This document shows positions 1-15,000 of a stretch of DNA of 60,000 nt, in pieces. A program made the translations under genes and the position numbers. A model generated the notes under the pieces. It had not been told where the DNA came from. It saw only the letters and a program-made list of their open reading frames with translations, and did no database searches. Positions within the stretch are counted from its first letter, which is position 1; the number at the start of each line of letters is the position of its first letter. Source of the stretch: Membranipora membranacea (taxonomy: Eukaryota; Bryozoa; Gymnolaemata; Cheilostomatida; Membraniporidae); assembly GCA_914767715.1 (NCBI GenBank), contig OU612068.1, forward strand, positions 24,678,001 through 24,738,000. The letters are read 5' to 3'.

Positions 1-32
1 CATTGTGTTAAATTTGTGACACAGTTACTGAC

Positions 33-3000
33 CTGTGCCACTTTCCAGACTGGCGATACCGACAGGTTTGAACAAGTACTCCTCATCTTCACCATCATCG
101 TCTAAATCTAACTTCTGGGGTCGGACAGGAGGCTGTCAAATAAATAATGCATTAAAGTGACAATATGTATGGATATAAATATGGCAACAGGATATATGAG
201 CTCCTCGACCAACCACCTGATGTGTGGGTTACTAATTGCTTGGGTACTTCTAACACAAGTGTCAAATATATGATTGCCAACATTAGAGCCCAAATGACAT
301 GGAGAGATTAGTGACAACAGGATGCATGAGCCTACTTGCCCACCCCTAACCATCTTAGAAATTAGATCCTGAAATAACTCTGCATCAATTAACTGGATAA
401 CTGTTCTAAATAGAACAAATGAATTTGCCATTTCTGGTGGTTATTTTAAAAAAAAGGCCTTTTAGGAGGCCCGTCAATTACTTCTTTTGCGATGCAATCC
501 ACACCGAATAACCCAAATTTTTAATATTCAGGCACCAAGACCCCCTTCAACTTACCCCACGGATTGCCTCATACTCGTGTATAGAAAGATATTTTATGCA
601 GCTACTCAAAACTTTGGCGCAATTGTTTAAAGCTTGCTCGTAGTCGCCCATATTTTGAGCAAACCACACGCCTCAAGGTTATAATGAACAGTGAATTCAG
701 TTATGGACTTGACCCTAATCGGTCAATAATATCCCTGTCCGATGTTCTATTCAAAACATATTTATCAGCTAACACTTAAAAGTGAAAGCAAAGAATTGAT
801 CATCAACATTAGATGAAGAGGATCAAAGACATTGTTGAAATCCAGTCTTTGGTACAAGATAAATAATTATGTCAATTTACCTTTGTATCGCATTGAATCA
901 TTTTATAATAGTTTTAAATGCTCAATTTTAAAATCTTGCAAAATTATTTCTTATTGACAATTTTAAGGGGAGAGGAGGATGTCCAGTATAATAGTTGATA
1001 TATTTGAATCATCAATCTTTTATATTGAAGTAAATATTGTTGTTATCCTTCCATGTTTATAGAAGAGCCCCGGAGGACCTGGAATCAACAAAAAATATAT
1101 GAGGATCGTGTCTATGTAAAATTAACCCTTGATTGTGTAAGTAAGTATGATTGCGTCCTAGTTTGCATCACATTAAATAATCAAGTCAGCATGTACACCA
1201 TATTTTTGAGGGCCGTGTAATTCCACGAATAGCTTAGAGATCTTCTAGATCAGATTTGATCCTCCTTCTCTGCATTTGGAGTTGCTACTAACGATACATT
1301 CAATTCAAACCCTGCTATACCCTAAGCTGACAGTTAACTCTTTATTTGGTTCATAACCGATCATCATACAATAATAAGCAAGTAGCAGATAGAGAAGTGA
1401 GACTTACTGGTGGTGTATCCATCCCCATCTTCACTTTCCTCAGTTCATCTTCAAGCTGCATTATCCTTCTCTTTTGATCTGAAATACAATCAATAGTAAA
1501 ATAGACATTCTCATTCACATCTATTTGGTCATCTAGATTTTGAAATATCTTGAACCTGTCATACTTATTATGGCTAAAACTTATGTACATTTATTGTCTC
1601 GCTACCTTGTGATACCTCATGACAAACATCGACGTTACTTGTTTGTTTTCTGTGTCAGTACGGGTCTAGGGATAGGCACTGTGTATTGTTGTGGCACAGG
1701 AACATTTGTGGTCTGATGCCCTTCCTGACACCACCGTGATCTACTGGGAATCAGACACGGGTCCTCTCGAGTGAAAAACCCATGCCCTACCCATTGCACA
1801 AGAAGGCTTCCACATGTTGAGAGTTTATTTTCAAGATTCATGCAACACATGACATAGTCTACTACTTCTAATTTGATAACTGGGAGAAAAATGTGACTGA
1901 AGAAATCTAAAACAATTTACTAAATATGGGAGCAAACTTCTTCCCCAGGTAAGCTTGTCATGGTGTTAAATTCTAAAGACAACAATCATAGAACAAGGGA
2001 GCTAATTTTTTGTACATGTGCTAAGCGGTTTTTACCCTGTCATGCGAGCTAAAGAGGTGTACAAATCATTTCGAGGAAAGAGCGAAATTCTGTTGGTGAA
2101 AGAGGTGAAAATGTGACAACATTTATGGTTCACACTCTTTAGGGTTTGACAACATGCCTTACCTTCCATAGTTTGCTTCATATCATTTTCAAACACTAAA
2201 TCAGGATTGAGACAAATCATCTTTACACTCAAATAAACACAGTTTTGAGATGGGGTGGTAGGTAACAAGAGCAAACTGATGGGAAGCACGCTAACACTGA
2301 CAAGACATTTGACCTGGGAATGGACATAGCATTCTGGATTTTACTTCAGTTTATGGTAGACTGTGTAAACCGTTTACAGTGGGACAAATTATGTTCTTAC
2401 TTGCCAATATAGATGATGCGAACAAAACGCCTCAAAGTTAGATCTTAGAAATCTTAGGAATTATCCTACTACAAAAATAAAGCAGACAACTCTAGCCTGC
2501 TTGTTTGTTGATATAAATGCGTAGGCAGAGAGGCTGGCGTAGGCAAAACCTAACTGAGGGAATATCTATTTATATATTTACCTTCATCACCATTGTCATG
2601 GAAGTTATAGTGAGTATGATGAGTATGGCTGACGTTAGTGATAGATTTCTTACTAATGTTATTCTTCTCGTCTACAGGCGGCTGTTTTTTAAACTCATCT
2701 GGTTTTATAAACACTAAAGCGAAAAAAAGGCAGCTATGCATGAATATAAACAGCAGTTATGTAATGGGAGTTTGTTTAAACTTAAGGCAGAAGAACCTCC
2801 ATCTGTGAGTTATCGACTTGATTAGTGGCTACTATCTTAGTAAGCCAATTCTAGCACTTATATATACAAGCAGTAAAATATTCTTTGATGAGGCTATAAA
2901 TCTAGTCATATATTTTAAGCAGTGAGTTATGTCCCGTTTTTGAGCAATGAAATTGGATCGCCCCCACAGCATACAATCGTTGGCTGTCTCTGACCAAACT

Positions 3001-6000
3001 CATGTAGGCTCCTCACTTCTAGAGCCAAAGAATGCAATACCAGCACAGCTCCACCACACAAAACAATGAATTTGCGTATGCTGTGTATTTCGATGCTTAA
3101 AATGTTGTATCATGGGATGGCTATAACCTGCTCCTGCTGGCTGACTCAAACGAAGTCGCCATATGAGTTGTTGATGTATTTCTAACAAACTCAAAGCCAA
3201 TGCAATGATGAGCTAAGATTGATCAAAGTGATAAACCATGTTGTGCTGACCTGTATAAGCCTCCGGCTCATGAGCTGATGATGACACCTGTATGTCATGC
3301 TCCGTTCTGTACAAACTGTTAGCGTTATCATCGAAACTAGTCTGACGACGAGTCTGCACATTCTTCAGCTCACTGACCAACTGTTTCTGCTGCCGGTGAA
3401 CCTGGGCTATATCTCCCTGATCTCTGCAAGAATATAATAAGAGATATGCATGGGGTAATTCAATGAACAATAAACAAGATAAATTCAGACACATTCTTAC
3501 AATACTTTTTGTTAACATTCCTCTGTTCTAGTCTTTCAATTAGACCAATCTATTCCAAAATTCAATAATGAATTAAGTCAATTATTTAGTGAAAGATCAC
3601 AAAGGCTAACTCCTCTGAAATCAAAGATATATTTTTGGGTTGAGTACAAGAAGTCTATGAGTTTAGCAAATACGAATATCATACAAATGAGACACCGCAC
3701 TCATAGTAAATGTTGTTTCATCTGGACAACGCATTTTGTGATGACATAAAGTAGGCGGTTAGATACTTGGGTTGAGGTCTGTCTCGCGGCATCATCTGGG
3801 GAAGGGTTAAAATTAAAATGTTATCATCACATGACCTGGGATTTAAAATTTTGGTGCAGCTGATATGCTTATATGAAGAGAGAAAATGTTCTACTTACAT
3901 GGCGACCTTTCAACTTCTTGAGACCAGACAACACTTTCTTATTTGCTTTTACAACAATTAGTAGAACAGAACACCTTCCACCCCAATAGATTCATAAAAT
4001 ACTACAATGCGGGGGTCTAACGGATGGACTGGCCTTTGTTAAATTTCCCAGCTGGATGCTATATACAGGCGAGTCTTACACAGGAACCAGTGGTTTATCT
4101 TGATATTTTTGCTCACTGGGATGGACATAGAAAGCACCCCTAGAGGGGGTGGGAGTAATGATCTGTGTCTACTACTGAGGAATTCAGTTCTCAATATAGA
4201 TGCTATCTGGAGGGTAATGCTCTTAGTCTTCTTACCTGGCTTGCTGACGCTGACTGAGTTTATGCTGCTGTTGCTCAAGCCAAGAAGATCCAGATACTCC
4301 ATTTTCTGTAGCATTAGACGATGATTGAGCTCTGTAAGTTTGCTGGTTACCAGCAGTTGAGGACCCCTAGGGATGGAAAATTCAATTTAATCATCAGTCA
4401 ACAAAATCACTTAGTTTGTTTAAGAAGAAGTTTGTTCCCTCTGTGGATGGAGATCTAAAAATCTGTGTATCAAGGCACCAGAGTACGCCTCGATACCCGA
4501 CTTTCACAGTATTATCCACCACAGAGGGACAAACTTGTTCTCAGTTGTTGTTGAGATGAGGCGGTTGAGCCTGAAAGAATGTTGATGGCTCCAAAGGGGA
4601 AAACAAGTCCCAAAGACTTTTTTCTATACAAATCTGGTGGTGAGCGGCACCCTAAAAGCGGTTGACATCATGAGATCTCCCTAAAGCTACACTAGATACA
4701 ATCGCAGACTGAGCTCAAACACTCAGTTCACTATGAAGCGCTGATTAGAGTAGATCGCATACTTTGATCTCGTACAATTAGGCTTCTGGCATAATTTAGA
4801 TAGAAACTCGAAGCTTATATATAACCTATGTGATGTATAGCCGCTACCATGCATACCGAAACCGATTGAGAAAGTAAAGTGCCCTTCAATTAGGATCACC
4901 AAGGAACTCGCAACCAATTCCTTGCTGTCGTTTTGCTTGAATATCAACACTTTCGGTCTTGCCTTCGGTCAATCTCCACCCCTACATTTTGCAATTAGCC
5001 AGCGAATGATATGGGAATACAACCTCTGGTAGGTCTTATTTTCAAAGAAGAATTTGACAAACTTTAGATGCAAGACCCCTTGGCCCTTGCTAACGTAATA
5101 CTCACAGTGGTTTTAGAGATAGAGTGCTGTCGATGACTTGAGCTAGATGTGGAGGTAACTCCAGCATTGTGAGCGTCTCCTAATAATTCTCTGAGTATCT
5201 CATCTAACTCATTCTGCTCATGACCTGAAAAAAAAGGTGAACTTAATATTATACTCACTGTATTAAAGTATTAGTCAATGTCAATCGTGCTTGCTTGAAG
5301 AGAGTCTAATCAAAAAGTAAACGTGCGAACGAGTGACAGTAAGTACAATCTTGGGCCTTCGGATTACTTTTTGTCAGACCTAGACCCCAAAACAAGTTTC
5401 ACCTCTGAAACCGTGGAGAAGTGCCTAAAATTAAGAATATTTGCAGTACTGTCATTACACCATCAACAAATCCACCCATTAGTTGGTAACTAGATACTAG
5501 ATATTTTACTCATGAGTGGATTAGTAGATGGTGGATGAAGCACAACTTACAATAGTGGTTGACATTATCAGACATTAGCAAAATCACACAATTGACACAC
5601 AAATGTAATATTGGTGAGGAAAAGTGGAGAAGGTTCAAGAAATGACACACAGGGAAAGAAACTGTTCACTCAATCACATTCTTGAAACATTGACAATAGT
5701 TCTTACAATACTGTCAACTGAAAATGGCAAATCTCAAAATTCTTCCTTCTCTGCCAAGAAGCTATATAGAAAGATAACCAAGGAACACACAAAAAATAAA
5801 GTAGTAGAAGATTTACCTTGCATACTACAGGAGTAACGATTGCAGCAGCAAAACTATCGCTTGTTGTAATAAAATTATCCACTAGAGTTTGACTAATGAA
5901 ACGAGATCCCTTAACAAATACTATGAAGAGTCATATTTTCGCCTGAGAGCACTTGCTGTTTATTATCACGACACAACGCTCTCCACGAGAACAGTAAGCA

Positions 6001-9000
6001 GTATATCACCAATATATAGATGCCAGCCTTGATATGCCCTCATTTACAGCGATAATTTGCATGTATGCAGAGACTGTTGTGTGTTTGTATGTAAGACCGA
6101 ACCTGCAGTTTCTATTATCACAGCAGTGATGCACTAGCGTTATATCATGCATTCACCCGAAGTGCGCTGTGGAACATACTACAGCATCCAGATTGCTTTC
6201 CGATGGCAAAGAACAGTGAAAACTAATTAGTAACTCTTATGTAAATACTTGAAGGCTATCAAGAAATTAAAGACTTAACATTTGATGGAAACTAAATTAC
6301 ACATGGGGCCTCTATACGTGGTAACGATAGGTACTTCGAATCCCAATCAAAACTTTTACCTATAACTCACAAGTGACATGATTGCTTTCTAATAGAACAA
6401 TTTTTTAAGAATGTTCAGCTCATAAGCGTGGTAATGGATTCTACTGATTCTGACTTATAAATGGAGTCGTCTTATCTGTTTATATAGCCAAACCAAGATC
6501 ATCTTGTATAAAATATTTACAAAAATTGAGAATACATTATTGCACGTGAACAGTGCTGATTTCCTATGGCCGGCTAAAGATTTTGAGAGATTAAGCACAA
6601 AAATCGAAAATCATTTGTAGCTGCGAGGTATTGCAGTCGAACAATGTAACAAATCTAACAGACGAATATACATCAAAACCAGAGGCTCTGATTGCTAATA
6701 TCAGCTACTTGTGTAAGGATTTCCAATAACACCTCGTTAAGTGAAGCTAATTAAATACAATCACCCTCCAGGCGCGTCTGATTATACTGGTTTTGCAACA
6801 ACCCAAATTGAGAAAATCTTCACCTAAATCTCCGAAAACAAGCAACGCCAGCGACTTATGTAGTGTACACAACTAGCATCACACGATAATAGAGACAACA
6901 AGGCTTTAGTAATAGTACAATCAATCAATAAAGAGTCACCATCGCATGAGAAAGGGAAATAAGTCAGTAATTATTTCTGGGGTAATAACCCTGAGAATGA
7001 AGGTCATGTGATTGCAAAACTTTTAACAGTTGACGCTTTCAAAATTAGTAATAATGGATGAGAGGAATTCCTTCTGGTGAAACGGGTTAAACAGCTGGGA
7101 ATAAACTGAAATTCGTTTTCATAATATACACTCTGGTATTTTACATCAGTTGCCAAATGTAGTATGAAATCAAACACTTAGTCTTGAAGTTCTAGTGGAG
7201 TTTAATCTTCAGCTTACAACCAAAACAACTGATGGAACCTGGGAAAATTCATTGGAAACTCATACTTTTAGGTACCCTATTATCTGAAACAGCTATAAAT
7301 CTCATTCAATTTTGGAGCAAATTTTTTGGGATGACTTGAGATGTCAGATTACTTGTTGAGACAGCAGTATAGATGGATAATAACATGAGTTTTCTTTATG
7401 TGCGGTATGTCAATTAGTGAAATGTATGAAATGGTAGATCTGCCCTCGCAAATGAGGGGATTATGTGGACGGACAACTCCAAATATGAATATTCCTTAGT
7501 AGTAGTAATAAATGTAAAAGAGAGACAAGCATTGGGTTTAACAAGAAGTAACAGGTTTCCACGCTCAACAATCGACCTAACAAAAAATCAGCTGTCAACT
7601 CAAATCAAACCAAACCAAATCAATGATATTTCACTCCAGTCAAGATGCATAACCACGCGGTAGGTGGCAGGGTTGGGTTAGAATGAAATCACCTGAGTCT
7701 TCCAGCTGTCTACGATAGTACAACTCTTTGAGACGAGATGCATAGTTATCCTCTTGCTGAACAGAGGCAGCTCTTGGTGGCTTGCGGGGTGGGGCGGGAT
7801 TACTCCCAGTAGCAGAGCTAGCATAACTACTACCAGAAACATTAGAAGAAGGGGAGAGACGATATGAGGAATCTGTAGCTGATCTAACAGCTCTGTAGCC
7901 TGAGCTCTCAACTTCATTACCAGCAAAATCTGAGGTTGTGGCGGGAGGGACCCGACTTTTGAAGTCATGATCAAATGGTGTCTGAGATCTAGATCTTGAT
8001 GCCTGCTGACGAGGGGGGACAACTGTAATCGAAACTCTCCCCTGCGATGAGACATTTGTTATTCCGTACTCGTTACCTTCAGCACCTAACAGTATACACA
8101 CAACATGAAAAAGCCTGACCATTCATGTACACAATGAATGTTATATATTATACAATATTACATAATAGCTAATAATTAAACTAGGATTATCCTACAGTGA
8201 ATGCGCTGTTGGGATAACAAGTGAATCCGCAAACTGAATCAATTAGGCTCCAGCGATGATTGTACATAATTTTCTCAAAGCAGCTGATTCAGTTTACGTT
8301 TACAGGGTACTACCATACTTGCCTGAAATATTTTTTGCATATCATAATGTCAAAATAAACTGAGGAAACGGCCACCAGTGATGGAAAGAAACTCTCAGGA
8401 GCTTTGACACTCAAATGTAACCTGAACACCTATCCTAGTGATATGAGGATGTATTTGATTCTTAGCTTTCTAATATCCTGAACAATGATGTTATGTGTTT
8501 CTATGAGCCTTGTTTAGAATACAGTAGGTTTTATCCCACCACCCAGCAAGGACAGCATGAACACATTCACCGGAAATATGAAATACGAAGATCTGAAGAT
8601 TGCAGGTGCGCCACTCAGCATTAGAGGCATAAACCACTTACTAGGGATTGTATGGGTTTCCATTGTGGATGTAGGCATTATATTCCTAGCGCTGTGTTTG
8701 TTGAGGGTAGAGTATAGGCTTTCCGATATCTGACTGCATGAAGGTCTGCGGGTAGATGACTTTCTTAGGATTTTTGCAGTGTTGACTGTATGATTGTTTT
8801 TGTTCACTTCTTCACCTTCTGTGAAATCAGAAAACATAGTGGTATATCTTTAATAAAGGTGTAATGGACAAAAGCAGCTGCAGCAAGAGAAACAACACCA
8901 CTCAGAACACAAGCCGAGTCTCAAATAAATGAATAACAGACATTTGATGGACAAATCTCCCATAATGGCTGTGTACAATGTGAGATTGTGTGGCCAATTT

Positions 9001-12000
9001 TAGTATCTCTGGCTTTGATATTACTCAATTGCGTAGGTATGAAACATATACATGAACATGGAAAATTATAAATCTCAGTACATCCTATAGACCAATACAG
9101 TTTAAACAAAACCATTATGATCCTTTGACATCATCTTATGGAAGGATGGCTGCGATATGACAACACCTTTTATCTAATTACATAAAATCCCATTTACCAA
9201 CACAATCACAAATAAAAATAATACACTTTGCTGCCGTTGACTTACTGTGAGTGCTAGGTTGTTAGGTGCAGTTGGTTTAGTCTAGTAAGTCAGAATTTAA
9301 GTGGTGTCGCTACCCTACATAACAGCCATGTTCACAGCAAGACAGCTGAGATAAACCCACTCTAGTATTACAGATGATTCAGTCACAATAAAAAGTCATT
9401 TATGTCAACACAAGTTCTCAATTCCCAAGGCAATACTTTGTTTCAAAGTTAACTAAGGCTTTTATTAGCTAGCTTCACTTTTACTTTCGTGACGCATCGA
9501 ATCAACACCACAACAAGAATAACTGCATTGACTCACCTTAATATAAAAGAGTGGAACAAAACACTACAATCATAGCGGTTTTTTTTACAAAAAAATGGCT
9601 GAGCCCAAGACTCTCACCTACCTTGACTAACACAAACAGATCACCCAAATAATCCAGCCTCACTGATATAGAATTATGCAGTGATAGCTCAAAAATGGTT
9701 GAATCAGCAAGATAATTCCTTTCTAGGTATAGAGCGGTGCCAGTAAGGCCTTACACACTAATCAACTTATTAACTATAATGAATCTAAGATGTAAGGTTT
9801 AAATTATACAAACAATTGCAAACCTACTAATTACCGGGTTCCTGTGTTTTCCAGTAATAAATCAGCGAATTTGTTCTTTAGCGATCCTCGCAAACCCACA
9901 AACTAATATACCTACGTCCGCTCGGCAGCAAACAGGCAAGCAGAATTATCTCAACGCTGCTGCAGCATCAACAGCAGTGGCATCAATGTTTAGTTCTTAG
10001 TATATATCATGTAGTAAGGTTATAATAGGTCAAAACCAGTCAGGCTGGCTTAAAACCCTTCAGCTATATAAGCAGGGGTATAAATATATACGATATTACA
10101 CTGCTGGGGCATGTTGAGTAAACCTAGAAATCCACAAATCAAATACTACACCTATATTTAATTTCGCAGCATTTTGCTCAGGTATGGCACTACGTATTCA
10201 TCACATATAGAATTTTTAAGTGGCGTGAATCTCAAGCCCTTATATAATACATAATATACTAGACCCATCCTCTTAATGTTATGATAATGTAGGAGTAAAT
10301 TATCGAGCAGGGTATAGCTGACTAACACACCTAAACAATTGTCTGATAAACAGATTCCGCCTTACACTGCATATTTTGCAGAGCAAAATGCAAATAAATT
10401 TTTCCTAATTTAGAGGCATATTATATATAATGCAGGGTGAGAATTGAAATAAAAGTTTAGTCTAGGATACTTACATAAGAGACCTACTACATAACCTTGA
10501 CTGTTGCTATCGGATGTAGTCTGAAATCTTGCCAAAAAGTTAGATGAGTTTTGCCTATGGCGGATTAGCAGGTTAGGGATAGGATCTACCAAATTAAGGT
10601 TTGAATTTCATAGTGTAGATTTCTTTGTGATAAGATTCCTTCAATTAAAACTACTGTACTACGGACAAGGGTTGTATAATACTAGGCAGAGATAACATAA
10701 CTCAGCCTTATATGTGGAGAATCCTGTTCAGGATTTCACATAGTAGTGACAAATTTTTGAATCTAGTAACACTACACCTCAGCTCAAACAAATCTTGATA
10801 ACACTTTGTTGTGGCTGATGTCATTACATAGCTTGATGGACATTATTTAAACAAATGCCAAAATCGGAGCAATCTTATAACAGGTCAAGAGTAGTAAAGG
10901 CAATGATTTATAATCTTTGGTATAGGGGATTTGTAACAGTGTATTTTCACATTGCAGCATAGATAGATGGCAATGGCAATCCTAAAAAAAAATGTCAATT
11001 CTCTGAATTCACCTTTTTGAGGGCTTATCCTATACTTGAGTCAGGAACTTGTAAGTTTAAATTCACTGGGTGTCCATCATACTGCTACGTACTTAGTACT
11101 TAGCAGTTGTCACATCACAGCGCAGAACGGAAACTTAGTGTTTGACATTGAAAAAGAAATGACTCTGGAATTGAAGGAGAACAGCGTAACAGACCAGTAC
11201 GGGTTGCTCGACTGGTTGGGCAGATGTAAATCCTTTCACTGATCAGGGTCACCCTACTGGTAATCTAATATGTGTAAATATTATGATTGGGTCATCACCC
11301 TTGTGTAGGCGATTAACAGGCATAGTATTACTCTGTTAGAATCTATCCTGCAGCTGACCATCATTTCTAGAGCACCCTCCTAATGGCTTCTACTGAAGGT
11401 CACTCATCACGAAATATTAAATACTCAAGTTGCCTCCCCTGATGCTAATGTGATTTTTTTTATTATACATTTGCATCGATGAGAGCAGTTACCTAAAGGT
11501 GAAAGATCATCATACTTGTTTAATAATTTTAGAAACTTACCCAAATTATGATATAACAATGCCAAGTTTTTCAAATTGCTGACGCTAGTGATAAGGGTCA
11601 ACGTTTAGGCGAGTACATGGTGCGTTCCTTATGCAAATCACCTTTATATTTTATTTTCTTGGACAGCTATATTAAATTCTTAGTAATGGGAGCTGCAGCT
11701 TATTGTTTTCAAGCAACTATGGCCTAACCTTCCTGCTACCTTACATAAGGTGAAGATGGCGATCAAAATTTGCAACGATAGAAAACATGCATACTGCTGG
11801 TTTTGCACCGAGAATTCCGCTTACCTGTCAATGATGAGTACGATTTATCCTGATCTGAAGTAAACTGATGAGCTGTACTGTCGGCTGTTGGGATGAAAGC
11901 CTCGCTATCTCTCCACTTTAAATGTGAATCTAAACTCTCTGCAAAAGACAATGCAATAATCTTTCATTGCAGTGACAATTTGCAGTATGTTGTGGATGCT

Positions 12001-15000
12001 GAACCTTAGGAAGGTGGTTAGGTATCCCTAACAGGAGAACCAAAAGACAACAACATTTGGCTTTTCTCCCAATTGTCAGTACAGCCTGCATCTTACTTGC
12101 ACACTAGCTGTGGTGAAATCCGAATATAATTCCACTGAAGCCTTACCTGCTGCTTGAGGAGCAAACCTAACCTTTTTCTTGATCATCATGAGATCATAAT
12201 ATGCAATGTAAAAAAGCTAATCATAAAGGTAAATCATTGCCATCATTGCCATGTTACTAAGATGACTTCTGTCAAAGCTTGCCAATTTTCTGTGACTGAC
12301 AACAGCAAAAACTTAGCACTGACACACAGGTGAGGTGAATATAATCACATTATCAGGTAAATTCCCCTAACAGACTAAACTCATAATTTTATCAGAGCAG
12401 TCTCAACCTACCTATATACTCATATGACATACGAAGAGCATTATTTACACTGGCTGCCAATATCTCACACCAAACAGTAAATAGTTTGAAAGCAAAGGTA
12501 CATGTACTCGATATTTGATAATTGAACAAAATTTATAACCCCCATAAAAAAGCAGAGCAGCAAAAGTTACAAGCTTTTTGACTGCCTGATGGTCAGCTCG
12601 GCAGCTCCCTAGAACAAGTTTGCTCAATCTGTGGCGGCGGAGTGCTCCTACAAAAGTTGGGTATCAAGGCTAGCAGCGGCTTGATACACAGATTTTGAGG
12701 TATTCTTCCGTATTCACAGAGGGAGCAAACTTGTTCTAACATCTCACCAAGCGCCCGCAAATCCCTAATGCTCCACTTACCAATTCAAGACTGGCAACAA
12801 CATTCCACAAGTGAAGAGGCTGAATCCCAATCCCTTACTTCTATATTTTCACAGCGACACAAAAGCAGATTTCATGCAATGCTGTCTGATTGAATAATCA
12901 TGATTGATAGCAACAACACACTTTCCAATGAGCATCATTCATGATTGAGTGAATACACGGAACAAAGCTAATGCCATTTGCACACATGCAACAACTTGCT
13001 CACCATTTTACAACTCGGTCCATTCATTCAACAGCACCTTATCATCTTGACTGGTCTTAGTAAAATAAGATTAGTATCTTGGAGTATTTTAGTATCTTGG
13101 CTATAGGCTTGATAGATTAGAGCTACTTTGCGAAATCAGCTGTGAACTCGATACAAACACTTTGTGCCACAAATTCATAGAGTATAAACAATTCCCCTGA
13201 TCCCAAAATTACCCCAACAATCAATGTTGCGAAACAATGTTGAAAATAGACAATAAATGAAAATTTTGGGATGTCTTTAAAGACCACTTTTACAACTTTT
13301 ATGACCATGAACCGTAAATTCCTTTGAGTTGTAAATAGTACCAATGACCAATCTTCGATACAACCAATAGTCTCTGCAATCTTTTGTTCAAAATTTTGAG
13401 GTGACCAAAGCAACTCACATATAAACCTAATCCCGGTGAAGTGCTAATTGCAGGCACCTCAGTATTTTACTATCTTTGACATTACTATGAAATGAACTCG
13501 TATATTGTGAAAGCACAAACCTTCATTATTTCGCTGCACTTCTCCAGATTCAATCTAGTGTAATATCAAGATAAATAAAGAGTGAACTTTCACACTACTA
13601 GGAGACATCTAGTCTTACATCCTATAAACATTCAAGTCAAATGTGTCACTAACCACTTATTAGGTTATGTAATCGGCAACCCTTATATGCTAGGTCAAGT
13701 GTCACAATGAGACATTTATTACCATGCCTCGTATGTACAGTGAGATTGGTACCAGCATGTATGGTATAATCCACAGCTCCACCAATCAGACCCTACGAAT
13801 TGTGAGGCCAGCTTGGGGAACTAAGAGAAATTTTTATATAATTCACTGCAAATTTTCTTGCTCTGCAGGCTGAATTTTTAGTTGGCTACCGGCTAAAAAC
13901 ATAGTAGCTTGTAATCTAATTGTGCCCAAATAGCAATCTTTGCTCCCCATTTCCAATTACCACAGCTGGAGAGATAATTTTCCGCTATTTTGTCATGAAA
14001 TTTGTAGAAAATCTTCTGGCAGAAGGGTATTTTCATGTCATTTTATGCGCACACAGTTTTTATCCCCTGCATAAGTAATCCATATGTTGCTCTAACATTC
14101 AAATTGATACCTTGTTATAGAATATGTCTAAATATACGAAAATAAATTTTGGTTGGAGAATACCATACAATAATGTTTAGCATTCACCATCATTGGCATA
14201 CATTTTCAAGTACTCGTATGAGTACTACAAGAAAACGTTAAAATGCGATACAAATGATTTGCCTGACGCTAGTCTAAGTGCACAGACAGCTGCAGCTGCG
14301 TGTTTGTTGCATTTCATTATCAAACACTCAAAAGAATCTGATAGCAAGGCTATCGCTAGGATAAAATGTTTCTAATGGTAATGGATAATCATGTCCATGC
14401 CGATTTATGAATTATGTTCCTTTTTTGACAGAGCAGACAACTGCTAATATTGTAAAAACAAACGCTGCCACAGTAAAATCAGGGAGCCCGAAACTCCCTG
14501 GTGAAAAAAGCAGGGAGGGTGAAAGTTTCAACAAACATGTGCTGCCTGATATTTTAATCTGTAAATGTTATTGTATGTGTTAATTTCTTGGTTTTGCTAC
14601 TAGAAGCCTCTACATTACTTTTGTGTAGCAACAACGGTGCAATGAGAAACAATAGAATCACAACATATTGTCGTTTACTTACTTGCTGCGCAGGCGTAGG
14701 CTGGTTTCTTAGCTGGAGGAGCAATCACAAGTTGATAGGTCTCAGTGTCGGCCCCATCTTCATACACACCCAGTATCAGATTTGGGCTATCATACATAGA
14801 TCTAACTGTGATCCTCCAGCAGCTTCCATCTTCCTGTACCCAGTCACTAGACAACCTGCAAAATCTGCCGATATAAGTGCTGATCTCATCAAAAAGAAAA
14901 CTTTAATGCATCACTGATTTATTTAACCTGTGACTTGTGAGCAATCGATTTAGGAACAATGGGGTGGAGTAAAAAAACCAGCAGATAGCAATACAACACA

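Noticed and set aside
1635-1850. 71-codon open frame on the minus strand
   Set aside because: It is the reading of a SINE copy, not a gene.
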